The translations under genes and the position numbers were made by a program. Positions 1 to 10,806 of a stretch of 64,000 nt of DNA are shown piece after piece; positions within the stretch are counted from its first letter, which is position 1, and each line of letters opens with the position of its first letter. Below the pieces are notes generated by a model. That model made no database searches and was not told the DNA's origin. It worked only from the letters and a program-made list of their open reading frames with translations. The stretch is taken from the NCBI GenBank assembly GCA_040269895.1, contig CP158568.1, positions 2,078,716 through 2,142,715 of the forward strand. Direction: 5' to 3'. This stretch comes from Ancalomicrobiaceae bacterium S20. GTDB lineage: Bacteria; Pseudomonadota; Alphaproteobacteria; Rhizobiales; Ancalomicrobiaceae.

Positions 1-1186
1 GCGGCGCGACCGGGCCGAAGGTCTCCTCCGAGGCGAGCAGCATGTCGGTGGTGGCACCGCCGAGCACGAGGGGCCGCGCATACTGCGGGCCGTTCGGCAC
101 CTCGGCCGAGGCGAGACGGGTCGCGCCCTTCGACAGCGCGTCTTCAACGTGGCGGTCGATCTTCTCGATCGCGGCCTTGTTGATCATAGGGCCGATGTCG
201 GTGTCGGCCGCCACGCCCGGACCGACCTTCATCTTGGCGACGCGCGCCGAGAGCTTCTCGGCGAAGCGGTCGTAGATGCCGTCCTGAACCAGAATGCGGT
301 TGGAGCAGACACAGGTCTGGCCGCCATTGCGGAATTTCGAGGCGATGGCGCCCTCGATCGCGAGATCGATATCGGCGTCGTCGAAGACGATGAAGGGGGC
401 ATTGCCGCCGAGCTCGAGGCTCAAGCGCTTGACGCTGTCCGACGCCTGCCGCATCAGCAGCGCGCCGACGCGGGTCGAGCCCGTGAAGGAGATCTTGCGC
501 ACCGTCTCGTTGCCCGTCAGCTCGGCGCCGATCGCGGTCGGCAGACCGGTGACGATGTTGATCACACCGGCCGGAATGCCCGCGCGCTCGGCCAGCACGC
601 CGAGCGCCAGCGCCGAAAAGGGCGTCAGTTCGGAGGGCTTGATCACCACGGTGCAACCGGCGGCGAGCGCCGGGGCGACCTTGCGGGTGATCATCGCGTT
701 CGGGAAGTTCCACGGCGTGACGATGCCGCAGACGCCGACCGGTTCCTTGAGCACCAGGATGCGGCGATCCGGCGTCGGCGAGGGAATGGTCGAGCCGTCG
801 ATGCGGCGGGCTTCCTCGGCGAACCACTTCACGAAGGAGGCGCCGTAGCGGATCTCGGTGCGCGCCTCGGAGAGCGGCTTGCCCTGCTCGCGGGTCAGGA
901 TCAGCGCCAGATCCTCGAGGTGCTCGATCATCAGATCGTGCCAGGCCTGCACCAGGGCGGCGCGCTCGGCGTGGGTCTTGCGGCGCCAGCTGCGGAACGC
1001 CTTGGCGGCGGCGTCGATGGCGGCGCGGGTCTCGGTCGCGTCGGCGTCCGGCACGGTGCCGATCGGCAGGCCGGTCGCCGGGTCGGTGACGTCGAGCGTG
1101 GATTGAGAGGCGGCCACGATCCATTCGCCGCCGACGAGGCAGCGCTCGCGGAAGAGGCCGGGGTCGCGCAGACCTTCGAGGGACAT
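1..1186 (-). CDS. gabD: NAD(P)-dependent succinate-semialdehyde dehydrogenase (3' end outside window)
   Basis: Aldehyde dehydrogenase superfamily enzyme, best matched to succinate-semialdehyde dehydrogenase, which oxidises succinic semialdehyde to succinate in the cytoplasm (GABA and related catabolism). The reading frame starts at the ATG at 1186 (MSLEGLRDPGLF) and stays open to the left edge, so about 395 of the usual 480-490 residues are present. Visible family motifs are TPWNFPNAM, KPSELTPFSA, FTGSTRVG, the catalytic-glutamate motif LELGGNAPF and the catalytic-cysteine motif GQTCVCSNR; the latter two are typical of GabD. It is the last visible gene of a co-oriented minus-strand run of dehydrogenases, which suggests a shared catabolic operon. 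The exact semialdehyde substrate is inferred from motif similarity only. Confidence 0.85.
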   Translation of the reverse strand, partial: MSLEGLRDPGLFRERCLVGGEWIVAASQSTLDVTDPATGLPIGTVPDADATETRAAIDAAAKAFRSWRRKTHAERAALVQAWHDLMIEHLEDLALILTREQGKPLSEARTEIRYGASFVKWFAEEARRIDGSTIPSPTPDRRILVLKEPVGVCGIVTPWNFPNAMITRKVAPALAAGCTVVIKPSELTPFSALALGVLAERAGIPAGVINIVTGLPTAIGAELTGNETVRKISFTGSTRVGALLMRQASDSVKRLSLELGGNAPFIVFDDADIDLAIEGAIASKFRNGGQTCVCSNRILVQDGIYDRFAEKLSARVAKMKVGPGVAADTDIGPMINKAAIEKIDRHVEDALSKGATRLASAEVPNGPQYARPLVLGGATTDMLLASEETFGPVAP

Positions 1187-1227
1187 GGGTTTTCTCCGTA
1201 AGGCGGGGCCGCGGGACGCGCGGCAGG

Positions 1228-1284
1228 TCAGGCGAGCACCGCGAGCACCGCGGCAGATCAGGCGAGAGCCGCGAGCACCGCGGC
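1228..1284. repeat. 30-bp tandem duplication over the 3' end of the tartrate dehydrogenase-like gene
   Basis: Two 27-base copies, at 1228-1254 and 1258-1284, differ at only two adjacent bases and sit exactly 30 bases apart. On the minus strand the inner copy encodes the last codons and stop of the gene at 1258-2301; the outer copy repeats them just downstream. The 10-codon period keeps frame, so read-through of the first stop would add ten codons and meet a copy of the same TGA. Confidence 0.8.
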
Positions 1285-2301
1285 GGTGATTTCCGATGTC
1301 TTGTTCTGACCCGGCACGGTGCCGATGCCGCGCGCGGTCGCCGCCTCGATGGCGCCCATCACGGCCTTGGCCGCGCCCGCCTCGCCGAGGTGGTCGAGCA
1401 TCATCGCGCCCGACCAGATCGCCGCGATCGGATTGGCGATGCCGAGATGGGCGATGTCCGGCGCCGAGCCGTGCACGGGCTCGAACATCGAGGGCGCCGT
1501 GCGGTCCGGATTGATATTGGCCGAGGCCGCGAAGCCGAGGCCGCCCTGGATGGCGGCGCCGAGGTCGGTCAGGATGTCGCCGAACAGGTTCGAGGCGACC
1601 ACGACATCGAGGCTCTCCGGCGCCATGACCATGCGCGCCGCCATGGCGTCGATGTGATAGCCGGTGACTTCGACGTCCGGATATTCGGCCGCGAGTTCGG
1701 CCGTCACCGCGTCCCAGAACACCATCGAATACTTCTGCGCGTTCGACTTGGTCACCGAGGCGAGCTTGCCGCGGCGCTTGCGCGCCTGTTCGAAGCCGAA
1801 GCGCAGGATGCGCTCGACGGCCGTGCGCGTGAAGATCGAGGTCTCGACCGCGACCTCGTCGGAGGTGCCCTGATGCACGCGGCCGCCGGCGCCGGAATAC
1901 TCGCCTTCGGTGTTCTCGCGGATGCAGAGGATGTCGAAGTCGGTCTTCTTCAACGGTCCCTCGACGCCGGCGAGCAGCCGGTGCGGCCGGATATTGGCGT
2001 ATTGCACGAAGGACTTGCGGATCGGCAGCAGCAGGCCGTGCAGCGAGACCGAATCCGGCACGCGCACCGGCCAGCCGACCGCGCCGAGCAGGATCGCGTC
2101 GAACTTGCGCAAGGTCGCGATGCCGTCGGCCGGCATCATCGCGCCGGTCTCCTCGTAGAAGGCGCAGGACCAGGGGAAGGTCGTCCCCTCGAGCGCGAAG
2201 CCGGCGCCGGCCGCGGCCTTGGTCAGCACGGACCAGGCGGCCTCGGTCACGTCGACGCCGATGCCGTCACCGGGGATCAGGGCGATCTCATAGGATTTCA
2301 T
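1258..2301 (-). CDS. tartrate dehydrogenase/decarboxylase-like (beta-decarboxylating hydroxyacid dehydrogenase)
   Basis: Member of the isocitrate/isopropylmalate dehydrogenase family, closest by eye to the tartrate dehydrogenase/D-malate dehydrogenase branch (TtuC/DmlA), which oxidatively decarboxylates 2-hydroxyacids with NAD and a divalent metal. The protein of 347 residues has the usual length. It opens with IALIPGDGIGVDVTEAA, has GAVGWPVRVPDS and the branch-typical LLLPIRKSFVQYANIRP, followed by CIRENTEGEYSG, and near the C-terminus FEPVHGSAPDIA. The gene lies 13 bases downstream of the aldehyde dehydrogenase stop on the same strand, so the two are probably co-transcribed. Substrate (tartrate, D-malate or another 2-hydroxyacid) cannot be fixed from sequence. 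The 3' end carries a 30-bp tandem duplication described separately. Confidence 0.82.
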   Translation of the reverse strand: MKSYEIALIPGDGIGVDVTEAAWSVLTKAAAGAGFALEGTTFPWSCAFYEETGAMMPADGIATLRKFDAILLGAVGWPVRVPDSVSLHGLLLPIRKSFVQYANIRPHRLLAGVEGPLKKTDFDILCIRENTEGEYSGAGGRVHQGTSDEVAVETSIFTRTAVERILRFGFEQARKRRGKLASVTKSNAQKYSMVFWDAVTAELAAEYPDVEVTGYHIDAMAARMVMAPESLDVVVASNLFGDILTDLGAAIQGGLGFAASANINPDRTAPSMFEPVHGSAPDIAHLGIANPIAAIWSGAMMLDHLGEAGAAKAVMGAIEAATARGIGTVPGQNKTSEITAAVLAALA

Positions 2302-2314
2302 GGACGTCTCCGGT

Positions 2315-3787
2315 TCAGATGGCGATCAGTACGCTCTTCGATTTGCGATTTGCCAGATAGGCCTCGCGGCCGAGATCCTTGCCGAGGCCGGAACTCTTAT
2401 AGCCGCCGGTCGGCAGGATGTGGTCGCGCGAGCGACCGTAGCGGTTGACCCAGACCGTGCCGGCCTGGAGCTTGCGCGTCACGCGAACGGCGCGCGCCAG
2501 ATCGCGCGTGTAGAGGCCGGCGCAGAGCCCGTAGGTCGGGTGATCGGCGAGTGCCAGCGCCGCATCCTCGTCGCCGTCCTGGAAGGTCTGCACGGTCAGC
2601 ACCGGGCCGAAGATCTCCTCGGTGACCGCCGGCGAGGCCTCATCGACGCCGTCGATCAGGGTCGGCGCGAAGAAGTATCCTTCGCGGTCGATCCGCCCTC
2701 CCCCATGGCGGCAGGTGCCGCCGCCCGCGACAGTGGCCTCGACGATCGAGGCCATGCGGGCGAGCTGGCGCTCGGAGATGATCGGGGCGTAGCCGCTGGT
2801 CGCGGCGTCCCAGGTCGGGCCCGGCCGGACCGCGGCCATGGCGGCGACGATCTTGTCGACCACCGCTTCCGCCACGCTCGCCTCGACCACCAGTCGCGAC
2901 CCCGCCACGCACGCCTGGCCCGCATTGCCGAGCACCGAGCGGGCGATCGCCGCGCAGGCGCGTTCGAGATCGGCGTCGGCGAACACGACCTGCGGGCTCT
3001 TGCCGCCGAGTTCGAGCGTCATCGGCTTGATGCCGGTGCGCGCGACGTTGGCCATGATCGCCGCACCCGCGGCGGTCGAGCCGGTGAAGCTCACCTTGGC
3101 GATGCCGGGATGGCCGGTGATGGCCGTGCCGGTCGTGCGGCCGTCACCGTTGACGATGTTGATCAGTCCGGCGGGCACGCCGGCCCGCACCGCCAGTTCC
3201 GCCATGTAGAGGGTTGCGAAGGGCGTCATCTCGGACGGCTTCAGCACCACCGCGTTGCCGGCCGCGAGCGCCGGGCCGAGCTTCCAGGCCGCCATCGAGA
3301 TCGGGAAATTCCACGGCGTGATCGCGCCGACGACGCCGTAGGGCTCGGTCGCGATCAGGCCGAGACTGTCGTCGGCGGTCGGCACGAGATCGCCGCCTTC
3401 CTTGTCGGCGAACTCGGCGAAGAAGCGGATCTGCTCGGCGGTGATCGGGATATCGATCGTCATCATCTCGGCGATCGGCCGGGTCGAGGCGACGGCCTCC
3501 AGCCGGGCGAGCGTCACGGCTTCCTGCTCGATCAGATCGGCCCAGCGATGCAGAGCGTTGGTGCGCTCGCGCGGGCGGGCCGAGGCCCAGCCGCTCGTCG
3601 CGAGCGCCTGCTTCGCCGTGTCGACCGCGCGGTCGACGAGGTCTTCGCTCGCGACGGGGCAGGCCGCGAAGGCGACGCCGTCGGACGGGCGATGCAGATC
3701 GAGCGCGCCTTCGGCGGCGATGCGTTCGCCGCCGATGAAGTGCTCGGCCGGAAAGCGGATCGAGGACGGATCGAAGCTGAGCGTCAC
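2315..3787 (-). CDS. aldehyde dehydrogenase family protein
   Basis: NAD(P)-dependent aldehyde dehydrogenase of about 490 residues. I chose the GTG at 3787 (VTLSFDPSSIRFPAEHFIGG) because the usual ALDH N-terminus FIGGE follows at the expected distance; an in-frame ATG at 3826 would add only a low-complexity RRSARAPG stretch. Visible motifs: TPWNFPISMAAWKLGPALAAGN, KPSEMTPFAT, FTGSTAAG, LELGGKSPQVVF (general-base Glu), GNAGQACVAGSRL (catalytic Cys), EEIFGPVLTV and the C-terminal GGYKSSGLGKDLG. It lies between the cupin gene and the tartrate dehydrogenase-like gene on the same strand. The family is clear; the aldehyde substrate is not. Confidence 0.85.
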   Translation of the reverse strand: MTLSFDPSSIRFPAEHFIGGERIAAEGALDLHRPSDGVAFAACPVASEDLVDRAVDTAKQALATSGWASARPRERTNALHRWADLIEQEAVTLARLEAVASTRPIAEMMTIDIPITAEQIRFFAEFADKEGGDLVPTADDSLGLIATEPYGVVGAITPWNFPISMAAWKLGPALAAGNAVVLKPSEMTPFATLYMAELAVRAGVPAGLINIVNGDGRTTGTAITGHPGIAKVSFTGSTAAGAAIMANVARTGIKPMTLELGGKSPQVVFADADLERACAAIARSVLGNAGQACVAGSRLVVEASVAEAVVDKIVAAMAAVRPGPTWDAATSGYAPIISERQLARMASIVEATVAGGGTCRHGGGRIDREGYFFAPTLIDGVDEASPAVTEEIFGPVLTVQTFQDGDEDAALALADHPTYGLCAGLYTRDLARAVRVTRKLQAGTVWVNRYGRSRDHILPTGGYKSSGLGKDLGREAYLANRKSKSVLIAI

Positions 3788-4016
3788 AGCGCGGGTTCCC
3801 GGGGCGCGGGCGGACCGGCGGCCCACCTCGCCCTCACCTCTAGCGCCCCGGCCGGCGCAGTTTGCGCCGAGACGCAGGGCCCCACCGACGCAAAACCCCG
3901 TTTGCCGGGGGGCGAACAGCGGATTGTTCCGGACCCTCGGACATCTGGTCCGGTCGAGAGCATGGACGAGAGGCCGGCGGCGGAAACCACTATGGTCCGC
4001 CGCCAGCCACAGGGCG

Positions 4017-4370
4017 TCAGCCGACGGTGACGTAGATCTTGCGGACGGTCTCGATCGTCTTCCAGACGCCGACGTAGCCCGGCTTCATCACGAAGCTGTC
4101 GCCAGCCTTGAAGATGCGCGGCGCCTCGCCCTTCTCGGTCAGTTCGACGACGCCTTCGAGGATGTAGCAGAACTCGAAGACCTCACCCTTGATCGAGTGC
4201 GTCTCGCCCGGCGTCGCCTCCCAGATGCCGGTGCGGACCGGCTCGCCGCGGGACTCGTCGAACGCCCAGGTCTTGAACGACGGATCGCCGGCGATCAGCC
4301 GCTCGGCCGTCGGCTTGGCGTGCTTGGGTTCGAAGGTCGGATTGGTATCGAGCTTGATCAGGAGCGACAT
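4017..4370 (-). CDS. cupin domain protein (DUF861/cupin_3 type)
   Basis: Small single-domain cupin of 117 residues, similar in layout to the DUF861 family that includes (S)-ureidoglycine aminohydrolase-like proteins. The central segment TGIWEATPGETHSI-KGEVFEFCYILEGVVEL matches cupin motif 1, although the usual histidines are mostly replaced, and GDSFVMKPGYVGVWKTIETVRKIYV matches motif 2 of this subfamily. No signal peptide, so cytoplasmic. It sits between the hydroxyacid reductase (35 bases upstream) and the aldehyde dehydrogenase, which suggests an accessory catabolic role. Catalytic or purely ligand-binding function cannot be decided. Confidence 0.75.
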   Translation of the reverse strand: MSLLIKLDTNPTFEPKHAKPTAERLIAGDPSFKTWAFDESRGEPVRTGIWEATPGETHSIKGEVFEFCYILEGVVELTEKGEAPRIFKAGDSFVMKPGYVGVWKTIETVRKIYVTVG

Positions 4371-4405
4371 GGATCTCTCTCGGTTGGGGATGGTGAAGGG
4401 ATGGC

Positions 4406-5329
4406 TCAGTAGCCGCGCGCCGGGTCGATGAGGCCGATCGGGTCCAGCCCGGCCTCGTGGCGGCGGATGTTCTCGATGACGGCGCGCGCGGCGCCGTCGG
4501 CCTGGGTGACGCTCGCCACATGCGGCGTCAGGATCACCTTCGGGTGGCGCCAGAGCGGATGCTCGGCCGGCAGCGGCTCGGGATCGGTCACGTCGACGAC
4601 GGCGCCAGCGAGCCGGCCGCTGTCGAGCGCCGCAACAAGCGCCGCCTGATCGAGCTGCGGCCCGCGGCCGACATGGACGAGGCCGGCGCCCTCCGGCAGC
4701 TTGGCGAACAGATCGGCGTTCAGGATGCCGGTCGTCTCCGGCGTCAGCGGCAGGAGGCAGACGAGGATGTCCGTCTCGGCCAGCATCGCGTCGAGCCCGT
4801 CCGCGCCGTGGAAGGTCGTCACGCCCTCGATCGCCCGCGGCGACCGGCTCCAGCCGGCGAGCGGGAAGCCGAACGGCTTCAGCCGCTCCAGGACCGCACT
4901 GCCGAGCTGGCCGAGCCCGAGCACGCCGACGCGGCGCTCCGGGGCCTGCCGAACGGGGCGCATCTTCCAGACGCGGTCGGCCTGCTGGCCGAGATAGCCC
5001 GGCAGGTCGCGATGCAGCGCCAGCACCCCGAGCGTCACATATTCCTGCATCATCCGGACGATGCCCTCCTCGACCATGCGGACGAGGCGGACACCCTTCG
5101 GCAGCGCCGCCGGATCGATCTGGTCGATGCCGGCGCCGATGGAGAACACGATCTCGAGGTTCGTGTAGCGGGCGATATCCGCCGGCGGCATCCAGGTCAG
5201 CAGATAGCGGATCGAGGCCGGATCAACCCCTTCGGTCGAAGTCAGGAACGGCACATGCGGCAGGTCGGCCGCGAAGCGGGGCGCGAACACCTTCACGCGT
5301 TCGCCGGTCAGATTGAAGAAGAAGGCCAT
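4406..5329 (-). CDS. ghrA: 2-hydroxyacid dehydrogenase, glyoxylate/hydroxypyruvate reductase A-like
   Basis: NAD(P)H-dependent D-2-hydroxyacid dehydrogenase of 307 residues, the usual length for the GhrA branch (around 310), which reduces glyoxylate and hydroxypyruvate. The Rossmann motif [13 protein letters not shown] lies near residue 135, the active-site Arg is in [17 protein letters not shown], the Glu in [15 protein letters not shown], and the catalytic His in [10 protein letters not shown]. The N-terminus, with [26 protein letters not shown], is typical of GhrA rather than of SerA or LdhA. Same strand as its neighbours with short gaps, so probably one operon. Confidence 0.82.
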   Translation of the reverse strand: MAFFFNLTGERVKVFAPRFAADLPHVPFLTSTEGVDPASIRYLLTWMPPADIARYTNLEIVFSIGAGIDQIDPAALPKGVRLVRMVEEGIVRMMQEYVTLGVLALHRDLPGYLGQQADRVWKMRPVRQAPERRVGVLGLGQLGSAVLERLKPFGFPLAGWSRSPRAIEGVTTFHGADGLDAMLAETDILVCLLPLTPETTGILNADLFAKLPEGAGLVHVGRGPQLDQAALVAALDSGRLAGAVVDVTDPEPLPAEHPLWRHPKVILTPHVASVTQADGAARAVIENIRRHEAGLDPIGLIDPARGY

Positions 5330-5396
5330 GACGCGCGAGCTCCGGCGGCGGCGTGAATGAGAGGACGGGCGATGACGCCGTTCGGCGGGGTGCCGC

Positions 5397-6521
5397 TCAG
5401 GCGTTGAAGCTCAGGGCCAGACGCTCGAGCAGCCTGGTGCAGGCGGCGAGCTCGCCGCGCTCGATGTACTCGTCGGGTTTGTGGGCGCGACCGATGTCGC
5501 CGGGACCGCAGATGATCGCGTCGACGCCGGCGGCCTGGAACAGGCCGGCTTCGGTGCCATAGCTGACCGCCGGGATCGGCCTCGCGCCGGTCAGCCCCAC
5601 GAGCGCGCGGGCGATCGGCGCGTCCGGAGCGAGCGCCAGCGCCGGATAGTCCGCGATCTCGGTCCAGTCGACGCCGTAGCCGCGCGCCGCCAACCGCTCG
5701 GCCGCCGCGCGCACCGGCCCCAGCAGCGCGACCGGCGACACGCCGGCGATGGCGCGCGCCTCGACCTCGGCGACCACGCGATCCGGCACGATATTCAGCG
5801 CATCACCGCCGCGGATCGTGCCGACCTGCAGCGTCGAATAGGGCGGCGCGAAAGTCTCGTCACGCTCGGCGGTCGTCAGCGCCTCCGAGGCGGCGACGGC
5901 GGCGGCGAGCACCTCGGCCATGCCATGGATGGCGTTCAGCGCCAGATCCGGACGCGACGAGTGCCCGGACTTGCCGCGGATCTCGATCCGCGCCGCCGCC
6001 TTGCCCTTGTGGGCGAGCACCGGCACCAGACCGGACGGCTCGCCGATGACGGCGGCGGCCGGGGCCGCGCAGAGTTCGGGCAGCCGCGCGATCATGTGCG
6101 GCACGCCGCGGCAGCCGGATTCCTCGTCATAGGAGAAGGCGATATGGACCGGCCGACAGAGCCCGGCCGCCTTGATCGCGGGCACCGCCGCGAGCACGCA
6201 GGCGAGGAAGCCCTTCATGTCCGAGGTGCCGCGCGCGTAGAGCTTGTCGCCGTCGGCGCGCAGGCGGAACGGGTCGGAGGTCCAGGTCGGCTCCTCGGCG
6301 GGCACGACGTCCATGTGGCCGGAGAGGATCAGGCCGGCGCCCTCGGCCGGGCCGATGGTCGCGAACAGGTTGGCGCGGTCGCCTTCCGGTCCGGGCAGTA
6401 CCTTCGCCTCGACGCCATGACCCGCCAGATAGTCCGCGACCCAGCCGACCACCGCCGCATTGGGGCGCCCGACGACCGAGGGAATGGCGACCAGCGCGGC
6501 AAGGATCTCTTCGGCGGACAT
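5397..6521 (-). CDS. argE: M20 family deacetylase, acetylornithine deacetylase-like
   Basis: Zinc-dependent M20 peptidase-family amidohydrolase of 374 residues from the ATG at 6521 ([16 protein letters not shown]). A longer frame reaching 6740 adds only arginine-rich sequence and no domain. Metal and catalytic motifs: LSGHMDVVP (metal His plus Asp), [10 protein letters not shown] (bridging Asp), [11 protein letters not shown] (general-base Glu and metal Glu), IGEPSG, and [16 protein letters not shown] (C-terminal metal His). The dimerisation domain begins around [20 protein letters not shown]. The family removes acetyl groups from acetylornithine or similar N-acyl amino acids. Its place at the head of a catabolic dehydrogenase run makes another N-acylated substrate possible, so argE is a family-level name. 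Confidence 0.78.
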   Translation of the reverse strand: MSAEEILAALVAIPSVVGRPNAAVVGWVADYLAGHGVEAKVLPGPEGDRANLFATIGPAEGAGLILSGHMDVVPAEEPTWTSDPFRLRADGDKLYARGTSDMKGFLACVLAAVPAIKAAGLCRPVHIAFSYDEESGCRGVPHMIARLPELCAAPAAAVIGEPSGLVPVLAHKGKAAARIEIRGKSGHSSRPDLALNAIHGMAEVLAAAVAASEALTTAERDETFAPPYSTLQVGTIRGGDALNIVPDRVVAEVEARAIAGVSPVALLGPVRAAAERLAARGYGVDWTEIADYPALALAPDAPIARALVGLTGARPIPAVSYGTEAGLFQAAGVDAIICGPGDIGRAHKPDEYIERGELAACTRLLERLALSFNA

Positions 6522-6780
6522 GAGGTCTCCGGCAGGATTGTTCGATCGCCCGCAGCATAGGGGGCGCTCGCGCGAGCGCACGCCGATTTCGGCGGCATCC
6601 ACAGTGACAAGTGCCGAAAACCGCATCGAGAACGGTGCATTCTGTCGCGCCGATCGGTTACGACTGGAGGTGGACAATTCACGGTTTCCCGCCCCTCCTG
6701 TTTCACGCGCGGGAGGGCGGCGAACCGGTTTCCACCTCACCCGGGGAGCCCCGGCGGCTGCGTGGAAGGAGATCGACGTC

Positions 6781-7668
6781 TTGGATCAGGCCCCGCATCT
6801 TCACGTCGATGCCTACGAGGTCACGCTCGAGGACATCGGCACGGCCGACCTCGATCGGCTGCATGCGCTGTCGATGGGCGTGAACTGGCCCCATCGCGCC
6901 GACGACTGGCGCATGCTGCTCGATCTCGGTTCGGGGCTGGTGGCCGTCGACGAGATCGGGCGCGTGATCGGCTCGGCCATGTGGTTCCACTACGAGCCCG
7001 ACGTCACCGTGATCGGCATGATGATCACCACGCCGCGGCTGCAGGAGCTCGGCGCCGGACGCCGGCTGCTGACCGAGGTGCTGGCGCGCAATCAGGGGCG
7101 CCGCTGCGTGCTGACCGCGACGCACGGCGGCAAGCGGCTCTATCGCTCGCTGGGCTTCGGCTTCGAGCGGCCGATCCACCAGTGCCAGGGCGAGGCGATC
7201 GCACCGCCGCCGCTGGTGCTCGCCCCCGGCGACACGCTGCGCCCGGTCGGGCCCGACGACTTCGTCGCCCTGCTCGCGTTCGAGACCGAGGCGATCGGCT
7301 ATCGGCGCCCTGCCCTGCTGCACAGGCTGCTCGCCGGATCGACCGGCGTCGCGCTGATGCGCGAGGGGCGGATCGCGGCGATGTCGCTCTGCCGGCGGTT
7401 CGGGCGTGGCCATGTGGTCGGGCCGCTCTACGCCGCGACCGACGCCGATGCCATCGCCGTGCTGACGCCGCATGTCGAGGCGCATGCGGGGCGCTTCCTG
7501 CGCACCGACACGCCCGAGGTCGGCGGCGATTACACGCGCTTCATCGCCGACTGCGGCCTGCTGGTGTTCGACATCGTCTGGTCGATGGGCCTGCAAGCGC
7601 CGGCCTTCACGTCGGTGGTGCCGGACGGCATCCGCCGCTACGGTCTCGCGAGCCAGGCGCTCGGCTGA
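6781..7668 (+). CDS. GNAT family N-acetyltransferase with YitH-like C-terminal domain
   Basis: Protein of 295 residues starting at a TTG at 6781, chosen because a strong ribosome site GGAAGGAG at 6764-6771 sits nine bases upstream; no in-frame ATG fits. Residues about 10-135 form a GNAT fold with acetyl-CoA loop TPRLQELGAGRRLLTEVL and the late motif GGKRLYRSLGFGFERPI. The second half (from about residue 145: LRPVGPDDFVALLAFE) resembles the YitH/HolE-type acetyltransferase domain often fused behind GNAT. Divergent from the argE-like gene across about 260 bases. Acceptor substrate unknown. Confidence 0.8.
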   Translation: MDQAPHLHVDAYEVTLEDIGTADLDRLHALSMGVNWPHRADDWRMLLDLGSGLVAVDEIGRVIGSAMWFHYEPDVTVIGMMITTPRLQELGAGRRLLTEVLARNQGRRCVLTATHGGKRLYRSLGFGFERPIHQCQGEAIAPPPLVLAPGDTLRPVGPDDFVALLAFETEAIGYRRPALLHRLLAGSTGVALMREGRIAAMSLCRRFGRGHVVGPLYAATDADAIAVLTPHVEAHAGRFLRTDTPEVGGDYTRFIADCGLLVFDIVWSMGLQAPAFTSVVPDGIRRYGLASQALG

Positions 7669-7687
7669 GGCCGTCCGTCGACCGCGC

Positions 7688-8581
7688 TCAATAGCGGAAC
7701 CGCGTCCTCTCCTTGGCGACGATCTCGGCGATGAAGTCACAGGTCGCGCGGACGCGCGACAGGTCTTTCCGATCCTCGTGCACGATCAGCCAGAAGCTGC
7801 GCGTCAGCTCGACCTCCGGCAGCACGCGCACCAGCGTCGGATCGGCGTCGGCGAGAAACTTCGGCAGCACGCCGATGCCGGCGGAGGCGGCGATGAGCTT
7901 CATCTGCGCGATCAGGTTCGAGCATTTGATCTGCGTATGCAGCCCGCGATCGATCTGCGGCAGATAGTCGAGCACGGGATTGAACAGGAGATCGTCGACG
8001 TAGCCGATCAGCCGGTGCCCGGCGAGCGCGGCGCGGTCGGCGACCGGCCGCGCCTCGGCATAGGCTCGGGCCGCGTAGAGGCCGAGCGCGTAGTCGGTCA
8101 GCTTGCGCGCGTGCATGCGGCCCTCGACCGGCCGCGACAGGCCGATCGCGATATCCGCCTCGCGGCGCGACAGGCTCGGGAACCGCGCCATGGTCACGAG
8201 GTGGATCTCCAGATCCGGATGCAGATCGGCGAGCTGGCCGAGCCGCGGCGCCAGAAATCCCATGCCGAAGCCGTCCGGGGCGCCGACCCGGACCACGCCG
8301 GAGACCTGCACGCGCTCGCGGGACAGATCCTCGACCACGCGGCCGAGCGTGCTGTCGATGCCGTCGGCGGCCTCGAGCAGGCGCTCGCCGGCCGCCGTCA
8401 GCGTGAAGCCGGTGGTGTGGCGCTCGAACAGGCGCGTGCCGATCGCAGCTTCGAGCGCGGTCACATGGCGGCTCAGCGTCGAATGGTTCACGCCCTCGAT
8501 CTCGGCGGCGCGTGTGATGCGGCCGGCGCGGGCAATCGCGAGGAACGAGCGCAGGTGCGACCAGTCGATCGGATCAGGCAT
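7688..8581 (-). CDS. LysR family transcriptional regulator
   Basis: LysR-type regulator of 297 residues (usual 290-320). The N-terminal winged helix occupies residues 1-62, with LRSFLAIARAGRITRAAEIE and the recognition stretch VNHSTLSRHVTALEAAIGTR followed by LFERHTTGFTLTAAG. An effector-binding domain of periplasmic-binding-protein type follows (VSGVVRVGAPDGFGMGFLAP onward). It is divergent from mmsA (start 8777), the usual arrangement of a LysR activator and its target, so control of mmsA is the simplest inference. The 195-base gap is richer in A+T than its surroundings (8580-8660), but I could not pick out a convincing T-N11-A box pair. Confidence 0.88.
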   Translation of the reverse strand: MPDPIDWSHLRSFLAIARAGRITRAAEIEGVNHSTLSRHVTALEAAIGTRLFERHTTGFTLTAAGERLLEAADGIDSTLGRVVEDLSRERVQVSGVVRVGAPDGFGMGFLAPRLGQLADLHPDLEIHLVTMARFPSLSRREADIAIGLSRPVEGRMHARKLTDYALGLYAARAYAEARPVADRAALAGHRLIGYVDDLLFNPVLDYLPQIDRGLHTQIKCSNLIAQMKLIAASAGIGVLPKFLADADPTLVRVLPEVELTRSFWLIVHEDRKDLSRVRATCDFIAEIVAKERTRFRY

Positions 8582-8776
8582 GCGAATTTCTGCAAAACCG
8601 CTTTGGATTTCTCGCGATTGTCGAGCAGTTCTGCACGTCTGTAAACAGCGCTGACACGAACGACGCCGCGCGCTCGCGCCATCGGCGAATTGCGCGCATC
8701 AACAAGAACGGCGGCACAGGCGGACCGGCTCCCGACGAGCCGGCCGCGACGAGCCGGTCGCCAGGGAGGACCTGCA

Positions 8777-10273
<1,497 letters not shown>

Positions 10274-10300
10274 TCGAGGCCGACGGGGTCGATCGGGATC

Positions 10301-10332
10301 AGGGGAGCCGGGCGCCGCCGCCCGGCTCCCCT
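10301..10332 (+). terminator. strong hairpin after mmsA
   Basis: Perfect 14-bp stem (10301-10314 with 10319-10332) closing a four-base loop, 28 bases after the mmsA stop. No U-tract follows, so it may be a terminator of the GC-rich type or mainly an mRNA 3' end stabiliser. It separates mmsA from the following LuxR-type gene. Confidence 0.7.
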
Positions 10333-10427
10333 GCCCTGACCCGGGATCGAGATCAGCCCGGATCGAGACCGGCCCCGCCTCGAGACCAGCCGGAGCGCCG
10401 GATCCGCAGTCGTTGGAGTGTGACGCC

Positions 10428-10775
10428 ATGAGCCTGACCACCTGGACCACCGATCCCGTGCCGTCGCGCGGCACCACCTCCGGCCGCGGCGCCGGTGCTG
10501 ACGGCATCACCGATTTCGACGACGACGGCTTCGGCCGCCGCCTGGCGACGCTGAGCCCGACGCAGCGCCGCACGCTGCATCTGCTCGCGCGCGGCCTGCA
10601 GAACAAGCAGATCGCCTACGCCTGCTCGAACTCGGAGGCGACCACCAAGGCGCATGTGACCGAAGTGCTGCGCAAGACCGGCGCGACTTCGCGCGTCGAG
10701 GCGGCGGTCAAATACGCGCTCTACCTCGAACGCCGGCGCATCCCGTTGCAATCGGACGCACTGCCGGCGCTCTGA
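10428..10775 (+). CDS. small LuxR-type helix-turn-helix protein without sensor domain
   Basis: Protein of 115 residues from ATG 10428 (MSLTTWTTD). Residues about 40-105 form a LuxR/GerE DNA-binding domain: LSPTQRRTLHLLARGLQNKQIAYAC, then EATTKAHVTEVLRKTGATSRVEAAV, matching the four-helix pattern. There is no receiver, PAS or autoinducer domain, only about 35 polar N-terminal residues, so any signal must come from expression level or a partner. It follows mmsA and the hairpin at 10301-10332 on the same strand. Target unknown. Confidence 0.8.
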   Translation: MSLTTWTTDPVPSRGTTSGRGAGADGITDFDDDGFGRRLATLSPTQRRTLHLLARGLQNKQIAYACSNSEATTKAHVTEVLRKTGATSRVEAAVKYALYLERRRIPLQSDALPAL

Positions 10776-10806
10776 AGGGTCAGCCGCGGAGGATCGCCCG
10801 ACGGCC

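Noticed and set aside
3827-4016. Possible small gene or terminator between the aldehyde dehydrogenase and cupin genes
   Set aside because: Only a weak TTTGCG/CGCAAA pairing; no supported reading frame or U-tract.
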